Assembly (NCBI RefSeq): GCF_026240945.1
Contig: NZ_JAPFPY010000001.1
Location: 124,001-188,000 of the forward strand
Reading direction: 5' to 3'
Length of the DNA stretch: 64,000 nt
Source: Mycolicibacterium sp. J2
Lineage (GTDB): Bacteria; Actinomycetota; Actinomycetes; Mycobacteriales; Mycobacteriaceae
Shown piece by piece: positions 8,683-18,192 of the stretch. Both the position numbers and the translations under genes were made by a program. The notes below the pieces were generated by a model. That model searched no databases. It was not told where the DNA came from and saw only the letters and a program-made list of their open reading frames with translations. The stretch's first letter is position 1; every line of letters begins with the position of its first letter.

Positions 8683-9435
8683 CTATTTCTTGGCGCCCTG
8701 CGCGGCCACCGCCGCCGCGCCCGCCGCGGCGGCCTCCGGGTCCAGGTACTGACCGCCCGGCACCGTGGGCTTGAGATCCGCGTCCAGGTCGTAGCGCAGC
8801 GGGATGCCGGTGGGGATGTTCAGTCCGACGACCTCGTCGTCGGACATCCCGTCCAGGTACTTGACCAGCGCGCGCAGCGAGTTGCCGTGCGCGGCGACGA
8901 GCACGGTCTTGCCCGCCTTGAGGTCGGGCACGATGGCCTGCTCGAAATACGGCACAAACCGGGCGACCACGTCGGCCAGGCACTCGGTCAGCGGGCCGCC
9001 GCCGATGTCGGCGTAGCGCGGGTCGGCGTCCTGGCTGAACTCGCTGCCCTTCTCGATGGGCGGCGGCGGAGTGTCATAGCTGCGCCGCCAGGCCATGAAC
9101 TGCTCCTCGCCGTACTTGGCCAGGGTCTCGGCCTTGTCCAGGCCCTGCAGCGCGCCGTAGTGCCGCTCGTTGAGCCGCCAGTCGCGGTGCACCGGAATCC
9201 AGTGCCGGTCGGCGGCGTCCAGCGCCAGGTTCGCGGTGGTGATGGCGCGACGCAGCAGCGACGTGTACAGCACGTCGGGCAGCACACCCTGCTCACGCAA
9301 CAGCGTGCCGCCGCGCACCGCTTCGGCCCGGCCCTTGTCGGTGAGGTCGACATCGACCCATCCGGTGAACAGGTTCTTCTGGTTCCAGTCGCTCTCGCCG
9401 TGGCGCAGCAGGATCAGGGTCGGCATGACGGGCAT
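8683..9435 (-). CDS. gpmA: 2,3-bisphosphoglycerate-dependent phosphoglycerate mutase
   Basis: Glycolytic/gluconeogenic interconversion of 3- and 2-phosphoglycerate in the cytosol through a phosphohistidine. The 250-residue protein has the catalytic [10 protein letters not shown] near residue 9, the substrate segment [28 protein letters not shown], and the second active-site histidine in [14 protein letters not shown]. The extended [15 protein letters not shown] end is typical of dPGM. The C-terminal tail is Ala-rich. The ATG at 9435 lies 4 bases after the stop of the YbjN-like gene; a second ATG at 9426 is possible. Same neighbourhood as gpm1 (Rv0489), upstream of senX3. Confidence 0.94.
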   Translation of the reverse strand: MPVMPTLILLRHGESDWNQKNLFTGWVDVDLTDKGRAEAVRGGTLLREQGVLPDVLYTSLLRRAITTANLALDAADRHWIPVHRDWRLNERHYGALQGLDKAETLAKYGEEQFMAWRRSYDTPPPPIEKGSEFSQDADPRYADIGGGPLTECLADVVARFVPYFEQAIVPDLKAGKTVLVAAHGNSLRALVKYLDGMSDDEVVGLNIPTGIPLRYDLDADLKPTVPGGQYLDPEAAAAGAAAVAAQGAKK

Positions 9436-9439
9436 TCTG

Positions 9440-9952
9440 TCATGAGTCGGCCTGGTCGATCAGATGCGCGAAGGCCTGCAGGTTTTTCAGCGATTCCCCG
9501 CGGGCGACCCGCCACTGGTACTCCTTTTCGATGGAGGACCGGAAACCCAACTCCAGCAGCGTGTTGAAGTCCGAGTCGACCGCTTCGAGTACCTGGCCGA
9601 GCACCCGGTCGATCTCGTCGGCGGTGACGGTCTCCAATGCCATCCGGCCCACCAGGTAGATGTCGCCGAGGTTGTCCAAGGTGTAGGCGACCCCGTAGAG
9701 CCTGCGGTTGCGCTTGAGCAGGAACCGGTACACGCCCTCGAAGTTCTCGTCCGGCTTGCGGCACACGAACGCCTCGACCCGCACGGAATGCTCGCCGATG
9801 CTCAGGATGGTGTTGGTCTTCAGGCGCCGTTCCCCCGGCAGTGCCACCACCAGCCCTGGCAATCCACCATGGGCACCCCGGTGGTGGGCGTACTCCAGCT
9901 CGTGCTCCTGCAGCGTCGCCTCGATGAGGTCCTGCACCGGCGTCGTCGTCAC
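9440..9952 (-). CDS. YbjN domain-containing protein (Rv0487-like)
   Basis: A 170-residue cytosolic protein of the YbjN/type III chaperone-like fold, matching Rv0487. Recognisable segments are [20 protein letters not shown] and [13 protein letters not shown]. No enzyme motif; the family is thought to be structural or chaperone-like and its role in mycobacteria is unknown. The GTG start overlaps the mshA stop by 4 bases (GTGA), so it is translationally coupled to the mycothiol glycosyltransferase, and gpmA follows after 4 bases. Confidence 0.8.
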   Translation of the reverse strand: MTTTPVQDLIEATLQEHELEYAHHRGAHGGLPGLVVALPGERRLKTNTILSIGEHSVRVEAFVCRKPDENFEGVYRFLLKRNRRLYGVAYTLDNLGDIYLVGRMALETVTADEIDRVLGQVLEAVDSDFNTLLELGFRSSIEKEYQWRVARGESLKNLQAFAHLIDQADS

Positions 9953-11274
9953 AACCGCACCCCCCGACGCATGCTGAATCGCCGGCCGGCGCGGCGCGCC
10001 GCGGCATCCCGGCGCGGATGTCGCGCCCGGTAGTCGGCGATGGCCCGACCGTAGCTGCCGAGCAGGGCATCGACGGTGTGCGCCCAGGAAAAGCCGGCGG
10101 CGTGCGCGACGGCCGCCGCGCTCAGCCGTTCGGGCCCGCTCGCCAGCAGCGTGCTGATGGCCGCGGCCCAGCGCTCGGGGTCGTGACCGTCGACCAGGGC
10201 GCCGGTCACGCCGTCGCGCACCGCGACAGGCAGGCCGCCCACCGCGGCGGCCACCACCGGGGTGCCGCAGGCCTGCGCCTCGACCGCGACCAGCCCGAAC
10301 GACTCCGAGTAGCTGGGCACCGCGACCAGGTCGGCGGCGCGGTAGACCTCGACCAGTTGGCTGCGCGACTGCGGCGGCAGGAAGGTGACCCGGTCGGCGA
10401 TGCCGAGCTGGTCGGCCAGCCGGATCAGGCCGTCGGGGGCCGACAGCCCGGACCCGGACGGTCCGCCCGCCACCACGACCCGCACACGCGGTACCGCAGC
10501 CACGGCGCGCAGCAGCACGTCGGGCGCCTTCAGCGGCTGGATCCGGCCGACGAAGGCCACGATCGATTCGGCGGGATCCAACCCGAGCGCGGCCCGCGCG
10601 GCGCCCTTGTCGCCGGGCGTGAAGGCCTCCAGGTCGACCCCGGGGTGCACCACGTCGATCTGCGCCCGGTTGGCGTGGTGCAGCGAAACCAGTTGTTGCG
10701 CTTCGAGTTCGGTGTTCACGATCAGACGGTCTGCCTCGTCCACCACCTGCTGTTCGCCGATCGCGCGCAACGCGGGTTCCGGGGTGTCACCGGCGGCCAA
10801 CGACGCGTTCTTCACCGCCGCGAGCGTGTGCGCGGTGTGCACCAGCGGCACCGCCCATCGGTCGCGGGCCAGCCAGCCGACCTGTCCGGACAACCAGTAG
10901 TGCGAGTGCACGATGTCGTAGTACCCGGGTTCGTGATTGGCCTCGGCGCGCAGCACGCCCGCGGTGAACGCACACAACTGGGTCGGCAGGTCGTTCTTGT
11001 CCAGCCCCTCGAACGGACCAGCCACCACATTGCGCACCAGCACACCGGGAGCGACCCGCACCACCGGTTCGTCGGCCGAGGATGTCGCCCTGGTGAAGAT
11101 CTCCACCTCGACGCCGCGCCGCGCCAGTTCCAGCGCGGTCTGCAGCACGTAGACGTTCATCCCGCCGGCATCACCGGTGCCCGGTTGGGCCAGCGGCGAC
11201 GTGTGCACCGACAGCACTGCCACCCGTTTGGCCACCGGAGCGGCGACGGCGCTCAGTTCCGTTGGAAGACGCAC
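9949..11274 (-). CDS. mshA: D-inositol-3-phosphate glycosyltransferase MshA
   Basis: First committed step of mycothiol synthesis: transfers GlcNAc from UDP-GlcNAc to 1D-myo-inositol 3-phosphate. This GT-B enzyme of 441 residues has the N-terminal acceptor domain with [32 protein letters not shown] and [13 protein letters not shown], and the C-terminal GT4 domain with [15 protein letters not shown] and the EX7E motif in [19 protein letters not shown]. The GTG at 11274 was used; an ATG 8 bases upstream is out of frame. The ROK regulator gene ends 10 bases upstream on the same strand. Confidence 0.95.
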   Translation of the reverse strand: MRLPTELSAVAAPVAKRVAVLSVHTSPLAQPGTGDAGGMNVYVLQTALELARRGVEVEIFTRATSSADEPVVRVAPGVLVRNVVAGPFEGLDKNDLPTQLCAFTAGVLRAEANHEPGYYDIVHSHYWLSGQVGWLARDRWAVPLVHTAHTLAAVKNASLAAGDTPEPALRAIGEQQVVDEADRLIVNTELEAQQLVSLHHANRAQIDVVHPGVDLEAFTPGDKGAARAALGLDPAESIVAFVGRIQPLKAPDVLLRAVAAVPRVRVVVAGGPSGSGLSAPDGLIRLADQLGIADRVTFLPPQSRSQLVEVYRAADLVAVPSYSESFGLVAVEAQACGTPVVAAAVGGLPVAVRDGVTGALVDGHDPERWAAAISTLLASGPERLSAAAVAHAAGFSWAHTVDALLGSYGRAIADYRARHPRRDAAARRAGRRFSMRRGVRL

Positions 11275-11284
11275 ACCGACATGT

Positions 11285-12604
11285 CTACACCCCGGGCGTC
11301 ACGAGCTCACCGCGACGCAGCGCAGCGCGGCGCATGGCGGCGATCGGGTCGGCGTAGAGCCCACCCAGGGACACCACACCGGCGCCCGCCTCCTGCACGC
11401 GATTACCGAACGCGGTCACCCGGATATCCCGGGCCGGCAGTACCGATCGCGCGGCGAACGCCCGCTCCAGCACTTCCATGCCCTCCGGGTACTCGGTGAA
11501 GGCCTGGCCACCGACCACCAGGTCGTCGGGGTTGAGCATGTCGCGCAGCAGCGCCACCGCCTCGCCGAGCACCCTGGCGCGCTCGTTGAGCAGGGCGACG
11601 GCGCCCTGGTGTCCGCCGCGGGCCGCCCGCAGCACCGCGGTCAGCGTCGACGCCGGTCCCTCGGCCGGGATGATGCGCTGGGCCCGGGCCGCGGTGAGCA
11701 CCGCCTCGTCACTGACGGTGGATTCCAATTGACCACTGCCGCCGAGCAATTCGGAGTTCGCCGGGAGTGCGGCAATGGTGCCGGGACCGCTGGCCGGCGA
11801 ATGCACCCGGCCGCCGATCGACAGCGCGTAGCCGACCGTCTCGCGGGCGTAGACGTACAAGCTGGTGCCGGTCTGAGTGCCCGGCCGGCGCACCCCGAGC
11901 AACAACTCGGCACCGGCCATCGCGTCGACGTGCGAGGCCACCGACACCGGCAGGCCCAGCGTCTCGGCCAGCACCGGGCCGACCGGCGCCTCCGACCAGC
12001 CCAGCCGCGGGTGGTCGAGGTAGCCGGAGACGCTGTCGACGACACCACCGGCGGCCACCCCGACCCACAGCGGGCGCCTGCGGTGCCAGCGGCTCAGGTA
12101 GCGCCGGGCGCTACCGGCCAACGAGGCGAGCGCGGCATTCTGCGCGCCGCGCGGAGTGGGGGTTTCGACGACGTCGAGGGTGCGGCCGAACAGGTCGGTC
12201 GCCACGATGCTGGTGGTACGGGCGCCGATGTGCAGGCCGAGGGTGAGGAAGGGTTCGTGGTTGACCTCCACCGGAACACGCGGCCGACCGATGGCACCGG
12301 AGACCGCGAGGTCGGCGCGCTCACGCAGCACGCCCGCCTCCAGCAGGGCGGTGACCTGCCGGTTCACCGTGGCGATACTCAAGCCGGTGACCCTGGCGAT
12401 GGCGTCACGGGCGATCGGTCCGCGCTGGCGGGCGGCGCCGAACACGGCCGCGGCGGCCGCGTCGGCAACCTTCAGCGACGGGGCGACGATGTGGTGGCGT
12501 GCCAACAGCGCGCGCTTGGCGTGGGCCTGGGCCTTGGAATGGGCCACAGTCGGGGTGGCAGCAACGGTGGTGGCGGAAGAGGCGGTGAGGGTGGCGGTGC
12601 GCAT
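11285..12604 (-). CDS. ROK-family transcriptional regulator (Rv0485-like)
   Basis: A 439-residue ROK protein. The N-terminal winged helix ([32 protein letters not shown]) is followed by a sugar-kinase-like ROK domain ([41 protein letters not shown]). The zinc-binding CxCGxxGC cluster and a clear kinase Asp motif are not seen, so it is a regulator rather than a kinase. It matches Rv0485. It is divergent from the SDR gene at 12794 across 189 bases, where an AAGTTCCGG 9-mer occurs at both ends, and lies directly upstream of mshA. The effector is unknown. Confidence 0.82.
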   Translation of the reverse strand: MRTATLTASSATTVAATPTVAHSKAQAHAKRALLARHHIVAPSLKVADAAAAAVFGAARQRGPIARDAIARVTGLSIATVNRQVTALLEAGVLRERADLAVSGAIGRPRVPVEVNHEPFLTLGLHIGARTTSIVATDLFGRTLDVVETPTPRGAQNAALASLAGSARRYLSRWHRRRPLWVGVAAGGVVDSVSGYLDHPRLGWSEAPVGPVLAETLGLPVSVASHVDAMAGAELLLGVRRPGTQTGTSLYVYARETVGYALSIGGRVHSPASGPGTIAALPANSELLGGSGQLESTVSDEAVLTAARAQRIIPAEGPASTLTAVLRAARGGHQGAVALLNERARVLGEAVALLRDMLNPDDLVVGGQAFTEYPEGMEVLERAFAARSVLPARDIRVTAFGNRVQEAGAGVVSLGGLYADPIAAMRRAALRRGELVTPGV

Positions 12605-12622
12605 GGCGGGGGTCCTTGTCTG

Positions 12623-12793
12623 AAGTTCCGGGTGGGGGCTTCTGCCACACCGTCGACTTCAGCGAGGACGAAAGAGTCCGCTAGAACAGTCGGGCGCGGC
12701 GGGATGCGCAACAACAACACGCACTCCGCACGAACATCACCGGACTGGTCTGCAACACACGGTGAACTTAGCACGGCAACTAAAGTTCCGGAT
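12623..12793. promoter_or_regulatory. Divergent promoter region with paired AAGTTCCGG motifs
   Basis: The 189-base gap between the ROK regulator and the SDR gene carries identical 9-mers AAGTTCCGG at 12623-12631 and 12783-12791, one near each start. The right copy overlaps the SDR leaderless promoter: TAAAGT (12781-12786), 7 bases, then ATG at 12794. The pair may be a ROK operator. The rest of the gap shows no other feature I can name. Confidence 0.35.
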
Positions 12794-13543
12794 ATGACTT
12801 CCTCTGCAGCCACCGCTCGCGTCGCCGTGGTCACCGGCGCCAGTTCCGGCATCGGTGCGGCAACCGCGAAAACCCTTGCCGGCCTTGGCTTTCATGTGGT
12901 GTGCGTGGCCCGCCGCGCCGACCGCATCGAGGCACTCGCAGCGGAGATCGGCGGGTCGGCAATTGTGGCGGACGTCACGTCCGACGCGGACGTCACCCGG
13001 CTCGCCGAGACGCTGGACCGGGTCGCGGTGCTGGTGAACAACGCCGGCGGGGCCAAGGGCCTGGCGCCGGTCGCCGATGCCGACCTCGACGATTGGCGGT
13101 GGATGTGGGAGACCAACGTGCTGGGAACCCTGCGGGTGACCCGGGCGCTGCTGCCCAAACTCGTGGACTCCGGCGACGGGCTGATCGTCACGGTCACCTC
13201 CATCGCAGCGTCGGAGACCTACGACGGCGGCGCGGGTTACACCTCGGCCAAACACGCCCAGGGCGCACTGCACCGCACGCTGCGCGGCGAACTACTCGGA
13301 AAACCGGTGCGGCTCACCGAGATTGCGCCCGGCGCAGTCGAGACCGAGTTCTCCCTGGTGCGGTTCAAGGGTGACAAGGGCCGCGCCGACAAGGTGTATG
13401 AGGGCATCACCCCGCTGGTGGCCGAGGATGTCGCCGAGGTGATCGGCTTCGTCGCATCGCGCCCCGCACACGTCAACCTGGACCAGATCGTGATCCGCCC
13501 GCGCGATCAGGCCCCGCACGGGCGGTTCAACCGCCGGGTGTAG
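12794..13543 (+). CDS. Short-chain dehydrogenase/reductase (Rv0484c-like)
   Basis: A classical SDR of 249 residues: cofactor loop [20 protein letters not shown], the catalytic Ser in TSIAAS, and YTSAKHA (YxxxK). It resembles YdfG-type serine/3-hydroxy acid dehydrogenases and Rv0484c; the substrate cannot be read from sequence. The ATG at 12794 follows TAAAGT and 7 bases, a leaderless arrangement, and much longer upstream frames are antisense to mshA and the ROK gene. The 3' end overlaps the convergent L,D-transpeptidase gene by 17 bases. Confidence 0.85.
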   Translation: MTSSAATARVAVVTGASSGIGAATAKTLAGLGFHVVCVARRADRIEALAAEIGGSAIVADVTSDADVTRLAETLDRVAVLVNNAGGAKGLAPVADADLDDWRWMWETNVLGTLRVTRALLPKLVDSGDGLIVTVTSIAASETYDGGAGYTSAKHAQGALHRTLRGELLGKPVRLTEIAPGAVETEFSLVRFKGDKGRADKVYEGITPLVAEDVAEVIGFVASRPAHVNLDQIVIRPRDQAPHGRFNRRV

Positions 13544-14867
13544 CGGCCGGACTGGTCGTCGACGAGGTGGTCGGGGTCGGGGTCGTGGTGGTCGGCGTGC
13601 CCGACAGGGTGGGCGCGTCGGTCGGGGTGGCCGGCGCCGTCAGCGGGATGTCCTTGGGCTTCTGCGAGCTCAGCGCCGACATGGCCTTCCACTCGTCCCA
13701 GGGCACCGCCCAGTCCCAGATGTCACCGTCGGCGTAGGACAGCTCGATGCGGGTGCCGGTGACCTCCACCGGATCGCCGTACATCGCGCTGTTGAAGTAC
13801 TGCTGGGAGTTCTCCAGGTTCAGGTTGATGCAGCCGTTGGTGACGTTGGTGTTGCCCTGCGCGCCGACGCTGTTCGGGTTGCAGTGGATGAACTCGCCGT
13901 TGTTGGAGATCCGCACGGCGAAACGCTCGCGGACATTGGCGTACCCGGCGGCCGGATTGGTCATGTAGAAGTCCTCGTACTTCTCGGTGACCACGTGGAT
14001 GCCGCTGCGGGTGACGTTGCGATCCAGGTCGCCCTCGCCGTAACTACACGGGAAATCCATGATGACGCCCTCGTCGGTGATCACCTGGATCCGGTGACTG
14101 GACGCCTCGGCCTTGACCACCTGACGCCGGCCGATGCTGATGTCGAGGGTGGAATCGGTTGCGCCGTAAGCGTCTTCACCGAAGGGCACGCCGTAGAGGG
14201 CGGCCCGCACATTCACCTTGGTGCCGGCCGGGTAGTACTCCTTGGTCCGGTAGTGCACCCGGGAACCACCCACCTCGTCGGGCAGCCAGGCCCAGCTGCC
14301 CTCCACCGGCGGCGTGGTGGTCACCTTCAGCGCCTTCTCGATATCGGCCCGGTATTTGTCGTCGATGGCCGCGTCGAACTGCAGGATGATCGGCGCCGCG
14401 ACACCCACCACCTGGCCGTCGGCCAACTGGAATTGGCCGTTCACGGTGGTGGTCGGGTTGACGGTGGTGAAGCTGCCTTCGATCGGCACGGCCTTGCCGT
14501 CGCGACCGACCACCGACCCCGCCCAGGTGTACCGCACGCCGTAGCCGAGCGGTTCGGTCACCTTGAAGCCGGTGCGGTCCGGGTTGAGCGCCCCGGCCAC
14601 CGTCTTGCCGGTGGCGTTGGTGAGGCTGATGTGCTGGAACCATCCGTCGCTGACCGAGACACCGATCGGCGAGGTCGGCGCGACGTCGTCGGCCTTGTCG
14701 GCCGGGGTGTAGGTGATCACCGGCGTCGGCGGCGGGGCCGCGGACTCGGCGTGGGGGCTGATCGATTTGCCCGCACACGCGGCCAGCAGACCGGCACTGC
14801 CGGCGGCGAGCACGGTGAGGGCACGCCGCCGATTCACTAGCGGGGACGTCTCACCTGCAGGGCTCAC
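13527..14867 (-). CDS. ldtE: L,D-transpeptidase lipoprotein (LdtE/LprQ-like)
   Basis: An envelope enzyme that makes 3-3 cross-links in peptidoglycan or attaches proteins to it. Around 445 residues: lipoprotein signal peptide with twin basic [15 protein letters not shown] and lipobox LLAAC; two Ig-like domains (about residues 50-260); and a YkuD catalytic domain with FIHCNP and catalytic Cys in TNGCINL. The tail is a Pro/Thr/Ser-rich linker ending ATPGG. It matches Rv0483 (lprQ). The start is uncertain among TTG 14876, GTG 14867 and GTG 14837; all keep the signal peptide. murB is 15 bases upstream on the same strand, so two cell-wall genes are paired. Confidence 0.9.
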   Translation of the reverse strand: MSPAGETSPLVNRRRALTVLAAGSAGLLAACAGKSISPHAESAAPPPTPVITYTPADKADDVAPTSPIGVSVSDGWFQHISLTNATGKTVAGALNPDRTGFKVTEPLGYGVRYTWAGSVVGRDGKAVPIEGSFTTVNPTTTVNGQFQLADGQVVGVAAPIILQFDAAIDDKYRADIEKALKVTTTPPVEGSWAWLPDEVGGSRVHYRTKEYYPAGTKVNVRAALYGVPFGEDAYGATDSTLDISIGRRQVVKAEASSHRIQVITDEGVIMDFPCSYGEGDLDRNVTRSGIHVVTEKYEDFYMTNPAAGYANVRERFAVRISNNGEFIHCNPNSVGAQGNTNVTNGCINLNLENSQQYFNSAMYGDPVEVTGTRIELSYADGDIWDWAVPWDEWKAMSALSSQKPKDIPLTAPATPTDAPTLSGTPTTTTPTPTTSSTTSPAATPGG

Positions 14868-14882
14868 GTGGATCAAGGGTAC

Positions 14883-15938
14883 CTAGACCCGGCAGCCAAG
14901 CAGAATCGGCTCGGGTGTGAGTTCGATCCCGAAATGGTTGCGCACCCCGTCGCGCACCGTCCGCGCCAGCGCGATCAGGTCCGCGGAGGTGGCGCCGCCC
15001 CGGTTGGTGAGCGCCAGCGCATGCTTGGTGGACAACGTCGCCGCCGCGTCGGGACCGGGGAATCCCTTCCCGAATCCGGCCTGTTCGACCAGCCAGCCCG
15101 CGGCCAATTTGACCCCGTCGGCAGCCGGGTAGTTGGGCACCCGGCCCGGGTGAGCGGCCTGGATGCGCTCGAAGAGCGCCGGCTCGACCACCGGATTGGT
15201 GAAGAACGACCCGGCGCTCCAGGTGTCGTGGTCGCCGGCATCGAGCACCATGCCCTTCGCGGCCCGCAGCGCCAGCACGGCCTCCCTGACCCGAAGCGGG
15301 TCGGCCCGCTCCCCGGCCGCGACGCCCAAGGCGGTGGCCAGCTCTCCGTAGCGCAGCGGCGCGCTGCGGCCGGCGGGATCGAGCGCGAACTCGACCTCCA
15401 GCACCACTGCCCGCGACGAGTTCTTCAGGACGCTGTGCCGGTAGCCGAAGCCCAGCTCGGCGGGGGCCACCCAGCGGTCGTCGCCGGTCCGGCGGTCCAG
15501 CAGCCGTAGCCGGGAGATGGTGTCGGCCACCTCGGCGCCATAGGCACCGACGTTCTGCACCGGCGTCGCGCCCGCCGAGCCGGGGATGCCGGAGAGGCAT
15601 TCCAACCCGCCCAGTCCGTGCGCAAGGGCGGTGACCACCACGTCGTCCCACAGGGCCCCGGCCTCCGCGCGGACGGTCGCCCCCGTCACGGTGATCTCGG
15701 TGTTGGCGACCGCCACCACGGTCAGGCCGCGCAGATCGTCGGCCAGCAGCACGTTCGAGCCGCCGGCCAGCACCAGCACGTCGTCGGCGATGGGCAGGGC
15801 GCGCAGTACGCCCGCGAGTTTCTCGGTGGTGTCGCAGGTGATCAACCGGTCGGCGACGGGGCCCACCCGCAGTGTCGTCAGCGGTGCCAGCGGAACGTCG
15901 TGGGCAACCGCCGCGCCGACGAAAGACTCACTGACCAC
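14883..15938 (-). CDS. murB: UDP-N-acetylenolpyruvoylglucosamine reductase
   Basis: Cytosolic FAD enzyme that reduces UDP-GlcNAc-enolpyruvate to UDP-MurNAc, the second step of peptidoglycan synthesis. Signature parts are [12 protein letters not shown], the FAD loop [41 protein letters not shown], the catalytic serine segment [10 protein letters not shown] and NRGGATS near the end. GTG 15938 was preferred: it matches the N-terminal length of the M. tuberculosis enzyme and lies 8 bases after TACCGT (15952-15947). An ATG at 15965 would overlap the start of the divergent gene and is less likely. Confidence 0.93.
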   Translation of the reverse strand: MVSESFVGAAVAHDVPLAPLTTLRVGPVADRLITCDTTEKLAGVLRALPIADDVLVLAGGSNVLLADDLRGLTVVAVANTEITVTGATVRAEAGALWDDVVVTALAHGLGGLECLSGIPGSAGATPVQNVGAYGAEVADTISRLRLLDRRTGDDRWVAPAELGFGYRHSVLKNSSRAVVLEVEFALDPAGRSAPLRYGELATALGVAAGERADPLRVREAVLALRAAKGMVLDAGDHDTWSAGSFFTNPVVEPALFERIQAAHPGRVPNYPAADGVKLAAGWLVEQAGFGKGFPGPDAAATLSTKHALALTNRGGATSADLIALARTVRDGVRNHFGIELTPEPILLGCRV

Positions 15939-15963
15939 GGGGGGTAACGGTAGCGTGGACGGC
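15939..15963. promoter_or_regulatory. Bidirectional leaderless promoter between murB and the DUF2505 gene
   Basis: Twenty-five bases separate GTG 15938 (minus) from ATG 15964 (plus). Plus strand: TAGCGT at 15951-15956, 7 bases, ATG. Minus strand: TACCGT at 15952-15947, 8 bases, GTG. Both hexamers fit the mycobacterial -10 consensus TANNNT, face each other and share the TA step at 15951-15952. No Shine-Dalgarno sequence fits on either side. Confidence 0.6.
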
Positions 15964-16494
15964 ATGCCACGTTCATTCGACCTGGCAGCCACCTACGAAC
16001 ACACCGCCGCCGACGTGCTCGCGGCGTTCTCCGAGAAGCAGTACTGGCTGGCTCGGTTGGAGAAGTCCGGCTGCGACGAGATCTCCCTCGATGTGCTGCA
16101 GACGTCCGCCGACGGCGGTATCGAGGTGGTCACCACCCAGACCGTCCGGCCCACCAAGTTGCCGGCGCTGGTGACGCAGTTCCACCGCGGCGACCTGACC
16201 CTGATCCGCGAGGAGCGCTGGACTCCGCTGCGCGGGGCAGCAGCCGGGGCCGGCCGCGCCAGCGCGATCATCAAGGGTGAGCTGCCCGGCACCCCGGCCA
16301 GGGTTGCGGCGACCGCGACGCTCTACGACACCACCGACGGAACCCGCGGCGCACGCGGCGATGTGCGCGTCACCATCGAGGTGAAGATCCCGCTGGTGGG
16401 CGGGAAGCTGGAGAATTTCATCGGCGGTCACCTGGTCGAGATGCTGCGGTTGGAGCAGGACTTCACCAGCGAGTGGATCAGGAAACACGGCTGA
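15964..16494 (+). CDS. DUF2505 / SRPBCC-fold protein (Rv0481c-like)
   Basis: A 176-residue protein of the DUF2505 family, predicted to have the helix-grip START/SRPBCC fold that makes a hydrophobic ligand pocket. Conserved pieces include [18 protein letters not shown] and [19 protein letters not shown] at the C-terminus. It matches Rv0481c. Ligand and role unknown. The ATG follows TAGCGT by 7 bases (leaderless). The downstream methyltransferase starts inside its last codons, so the two are coupled. Confidence 0.8.
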   Translation: MPRSFDLAATYEHTAADVLAAFSEKQYWLARLEKSGCDEISLDVLQTSADGGIEVVTTQTVRPTKLPALVTQFHRGDLTLIREERWTPLRGAAAGAGRASAIIKGELPGTPARVAATATLYDTTDGTRGARGDVRVTIEVKIPLVGGKLENFIGGHLVEMLRLEQDFTSEWIRKHG

Positions 16495-17318
16495 GCAAGC
16501 CCATCGGCTCGCCGCAGGGTAAACCGGTCGGCTCGCCACAGGGCAAACCGGTCGGCTCGCCGACGCGCGGCACCACGGGCTACAACCGGCTGCGCCGCAG
16601 CGACCGCTGGCTGGTGCACTCCCCCGCCGTCCGCGCGGCGCTGCTGGCCGCTGCCGAGCCGCTCGTCGTCGACCTCGGCTACGGCGCCCTGCCGGTCACC
16701 ACCGTGGAGCTGGCCACCCGGCTGCGCACCGTCCGGGCCGATGTCCGGGTAGTCGGCCTGGAGATCGACCCGCAGCGGGTGGCCACCGCCCGCGCAGCGG
16801 ACACCGATGTCGAGTTCGCGCTGGGGGGTTTCGAACTGGCCGGTCTGCGGCCGGTACTGGTACGCGCCTTCAACGTGCTGCGCCAATACCCGGTGACCGA
16901 GGTGGACGCCGCGTGGGACCAGTTGCGCACCCGGCTGGCCCCTGGCGGGTTGATCGTCGACGGCACCTGCGACGAGCTGGGTCGACGCTGCTGCTGGGTG
17001 CTGCTCGACGCGTCGGGACCGGTCAGCCTCACCCTGGCCTGCGATCCGTTCGCCATCGAGCGCCCGTCCGATCTGGCCGAGCGACTGCCCAAGGTGCTCA
17101 TCCACCACAACGTCGCGGGCCAGCCGATCCACGACCTGTTGACCGCGGCGGACCGCGCCTGGGCGGCGGCGGCCGGGCATGGCGTGTTCGGCCCGCGGGT
17201 GCGCTGGCGGGCGATGCTCGACGCGCTGCGCGCCCAGGGGCTGCCGGTGCAGCCGTCGCGCCGCCGGCTGCGCGACGGGGTGCTCACGGTGCCCTGGCAG
17301 GCCGTCGCGCCGCATTAG
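16473..17318 (+). CDS. SAM-dependent methyltransferase-like protein
   Basis: A 281-residue class I methyltransferase-like protein: motif I VVDLGYGALPVTT, acidic motif VVGLEIDPQRVATA and LAPGGLIVDGTCDE. The target is unknown. Its N-terminus carries in-frame 8-residue repeats (GSPQGKP type, two and a half copies of a 24-base unit at 16503-16565) before the conserved GYNRLRRSDRW segment. GTG 16473 is the only plausible upstream start and overlaps the previous gene by 22 bases. The nitrilase follows after 10 bases. Confidence 0.7.
   Translation: MDQETRLSKPIGSPQGKPVGSPQGKPVGSPTRGTTGYNRLRRSDRWLVHSPAVRAALLAAAEPLVVDLGYGALPVTTVELATRLRTVRADVRVVGLEIDPQRVATARAADTDVEFALGGFELAGLRPVLVRAFNVLRQYPVTEVDAAWDQLRTRLAPGGLIVDGTCDELGRRCCWVLLDASGPVSLTLACDPFAIERPSDLAERLPKVLIHHNVAGQPIHDLLTAADRAWAAAAGHGVFGPRVRWRAMLDALRAQGLPVQPSRRRLRDGVLTVPWQAVAPH
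16503..16565 (+). repeat. 24-bp in-frame tandem repeat in the methyltransferase gene
   Basis: Units at 16503-16526, 16527-16550 and a partial third at 16551-16565, differing at a few positions. Each unit encodes a Val/Ile-Gly-Ser-Pro-Gln-Gly-Lys-Pro octapeptide. The repeats lie in a non-conserved N-terminal extension, so copy number can probably vary without harming the fold. Confidence 0.85.
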
Positions 17319-17328
17319 TCTGGGTGCC
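17316..17328 (+). promoter_or_regulatory. Leaderless promoter of the nitrilase gene
   Basis: TAGTCT (17316-17321) followed by 7 bases and the ATG at 17329. The hexamer lies at the stop of the methyltransferase gene, so the nitrilase can be transcribed alone. Confidence 0.5.
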
Positions 17329-18177
17329 ATGCGGATTGCCCTGGCACAGATCCGGTCGGGTACCGATCCGGCTGCGAACCTGGAGCTCGTCACGCGGTAC
17401 ACCCGCGAGGCCGCCGCCGACGGGGCAGCCCTGGTGTTGTTCCCCGAGGCCACCATGTGCAGGTTCGGCGTGCCGCTGGCGCCGGTGGCCGAGCCGTTGG
17501 ACGGCCGCTGGGCCGACGGGGTGCGCGCCGTCGCGCAGGAGACCGGGATCACCGTCGTCGCCGGGATGTTCTGCCCGTCGGGTGACGGACGGGTCACCAA
17601 CACGCTCATCGCCTCCGGCCCGGACACCGACGCGCACTACGACAAGATCCACCTCTACGACGCGTTCGGCTTCGCCGAGTCCAAGACGGTGGCGCCGGGC
17701 ACCGAACCGGTCGTGATCGACGTCCGGGGCGAGCGCAGCGACGGGGGAAAAATCCGGGGCGAGCGCAGCGACGGGGGAAAATCCGACGGTGTCAAGGTCG
17801 GCCTGACGCTGTGCTACGACGTCCGGTTCCCCGAGCTGTACCTCGAGCTGGCCGACCGCGGCGCGCAGGTGATCACCGTGCACGCGTCCTGGGGCAGCGG
17901 CCCCGGCAAGCTGGACCAATGGACGCTGCTGGCCCGGGCCCGCGCCATCGACACCACCGCGGTGGTGGCCGCGGTGGACCAGGCCTACCCCGGCGAGGAG
18001 ATCGCCGCGCTGGGTCCGACCGGGGTCGGCGGCAGCCTGGTGGCGTCGGCGGTGGGCGAGATCGTGCAGGCGGCGGGCGCCGAACCGCAGCTGGTGGTGA
18101 CCGATATCGACCTCGACGCGGCCGCCCGCGCCAGGGAGACGATCGCCGTGCTGCGCAATCGCACGCCCGTTCGCTAA
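17329..18177 (+). CDS. Nitrilase-superfamily carbon-nitrogen hydrolase (Rv0480c-like)
   Basis: A 282-residue C-N hydrolase with the complete catalytic triad: Glu40 in LFPEATMC, Lys106 in YDKIHLYD and Cys162 in LTLCYDVRFPE. The pattern resembles the Nit1/Nit2 branch (omega-amidase, deaminated glutathione amidase) and Rv0480c; the substrate is not proven. Odd: residues 133-152 are two copies of RGERSDGGK-plus-one, encoded by two 29-base identical units, inserted just before the catalytic Cys strand in what should be a surface loop. ATG 17329 follows TAGTCT and 7 bases. Confidence 0.85.
   Translation: MRIALAQIRSGTDPAANLELVTRYTREAAADGAALVLFPEATMCRFGVPLAPVAEPLDGRWADGVRAVAQETGITVVAGMFCPSGDGRVTNTLIASGPDTDAHYDKIHLYDAFGFAESKTVAPGTEPVVIDVRGERSDGGKIRGERSDGGKSDGVKVGLTLCYDVRFPELYLELADRGAQVITVHASWGSGPGKLDQWTLLARARAIDTTAVVAAVDQAYPGEEIAALGPTGVGGSLVASAVGEIVQAAGAEPQLVVTDIDLDAAARARETIAVLRNRTPVR
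17723..17781 (+). repeat. 30-bp-period tandem duplication inside the nitrilase gene
   Basis: Two 29-base identical units at 17723-17751 and 17753-17781. The period of 30 keeps the frame and yields two RGERSDGGK peptides. The GAGCGCAGCGACGGGG core is highly GC-rich. The identity of the units suggests a recent duplication. Confidence 0.9.
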
Positions 18178-18192
18178 GGCACAATCGACTGC

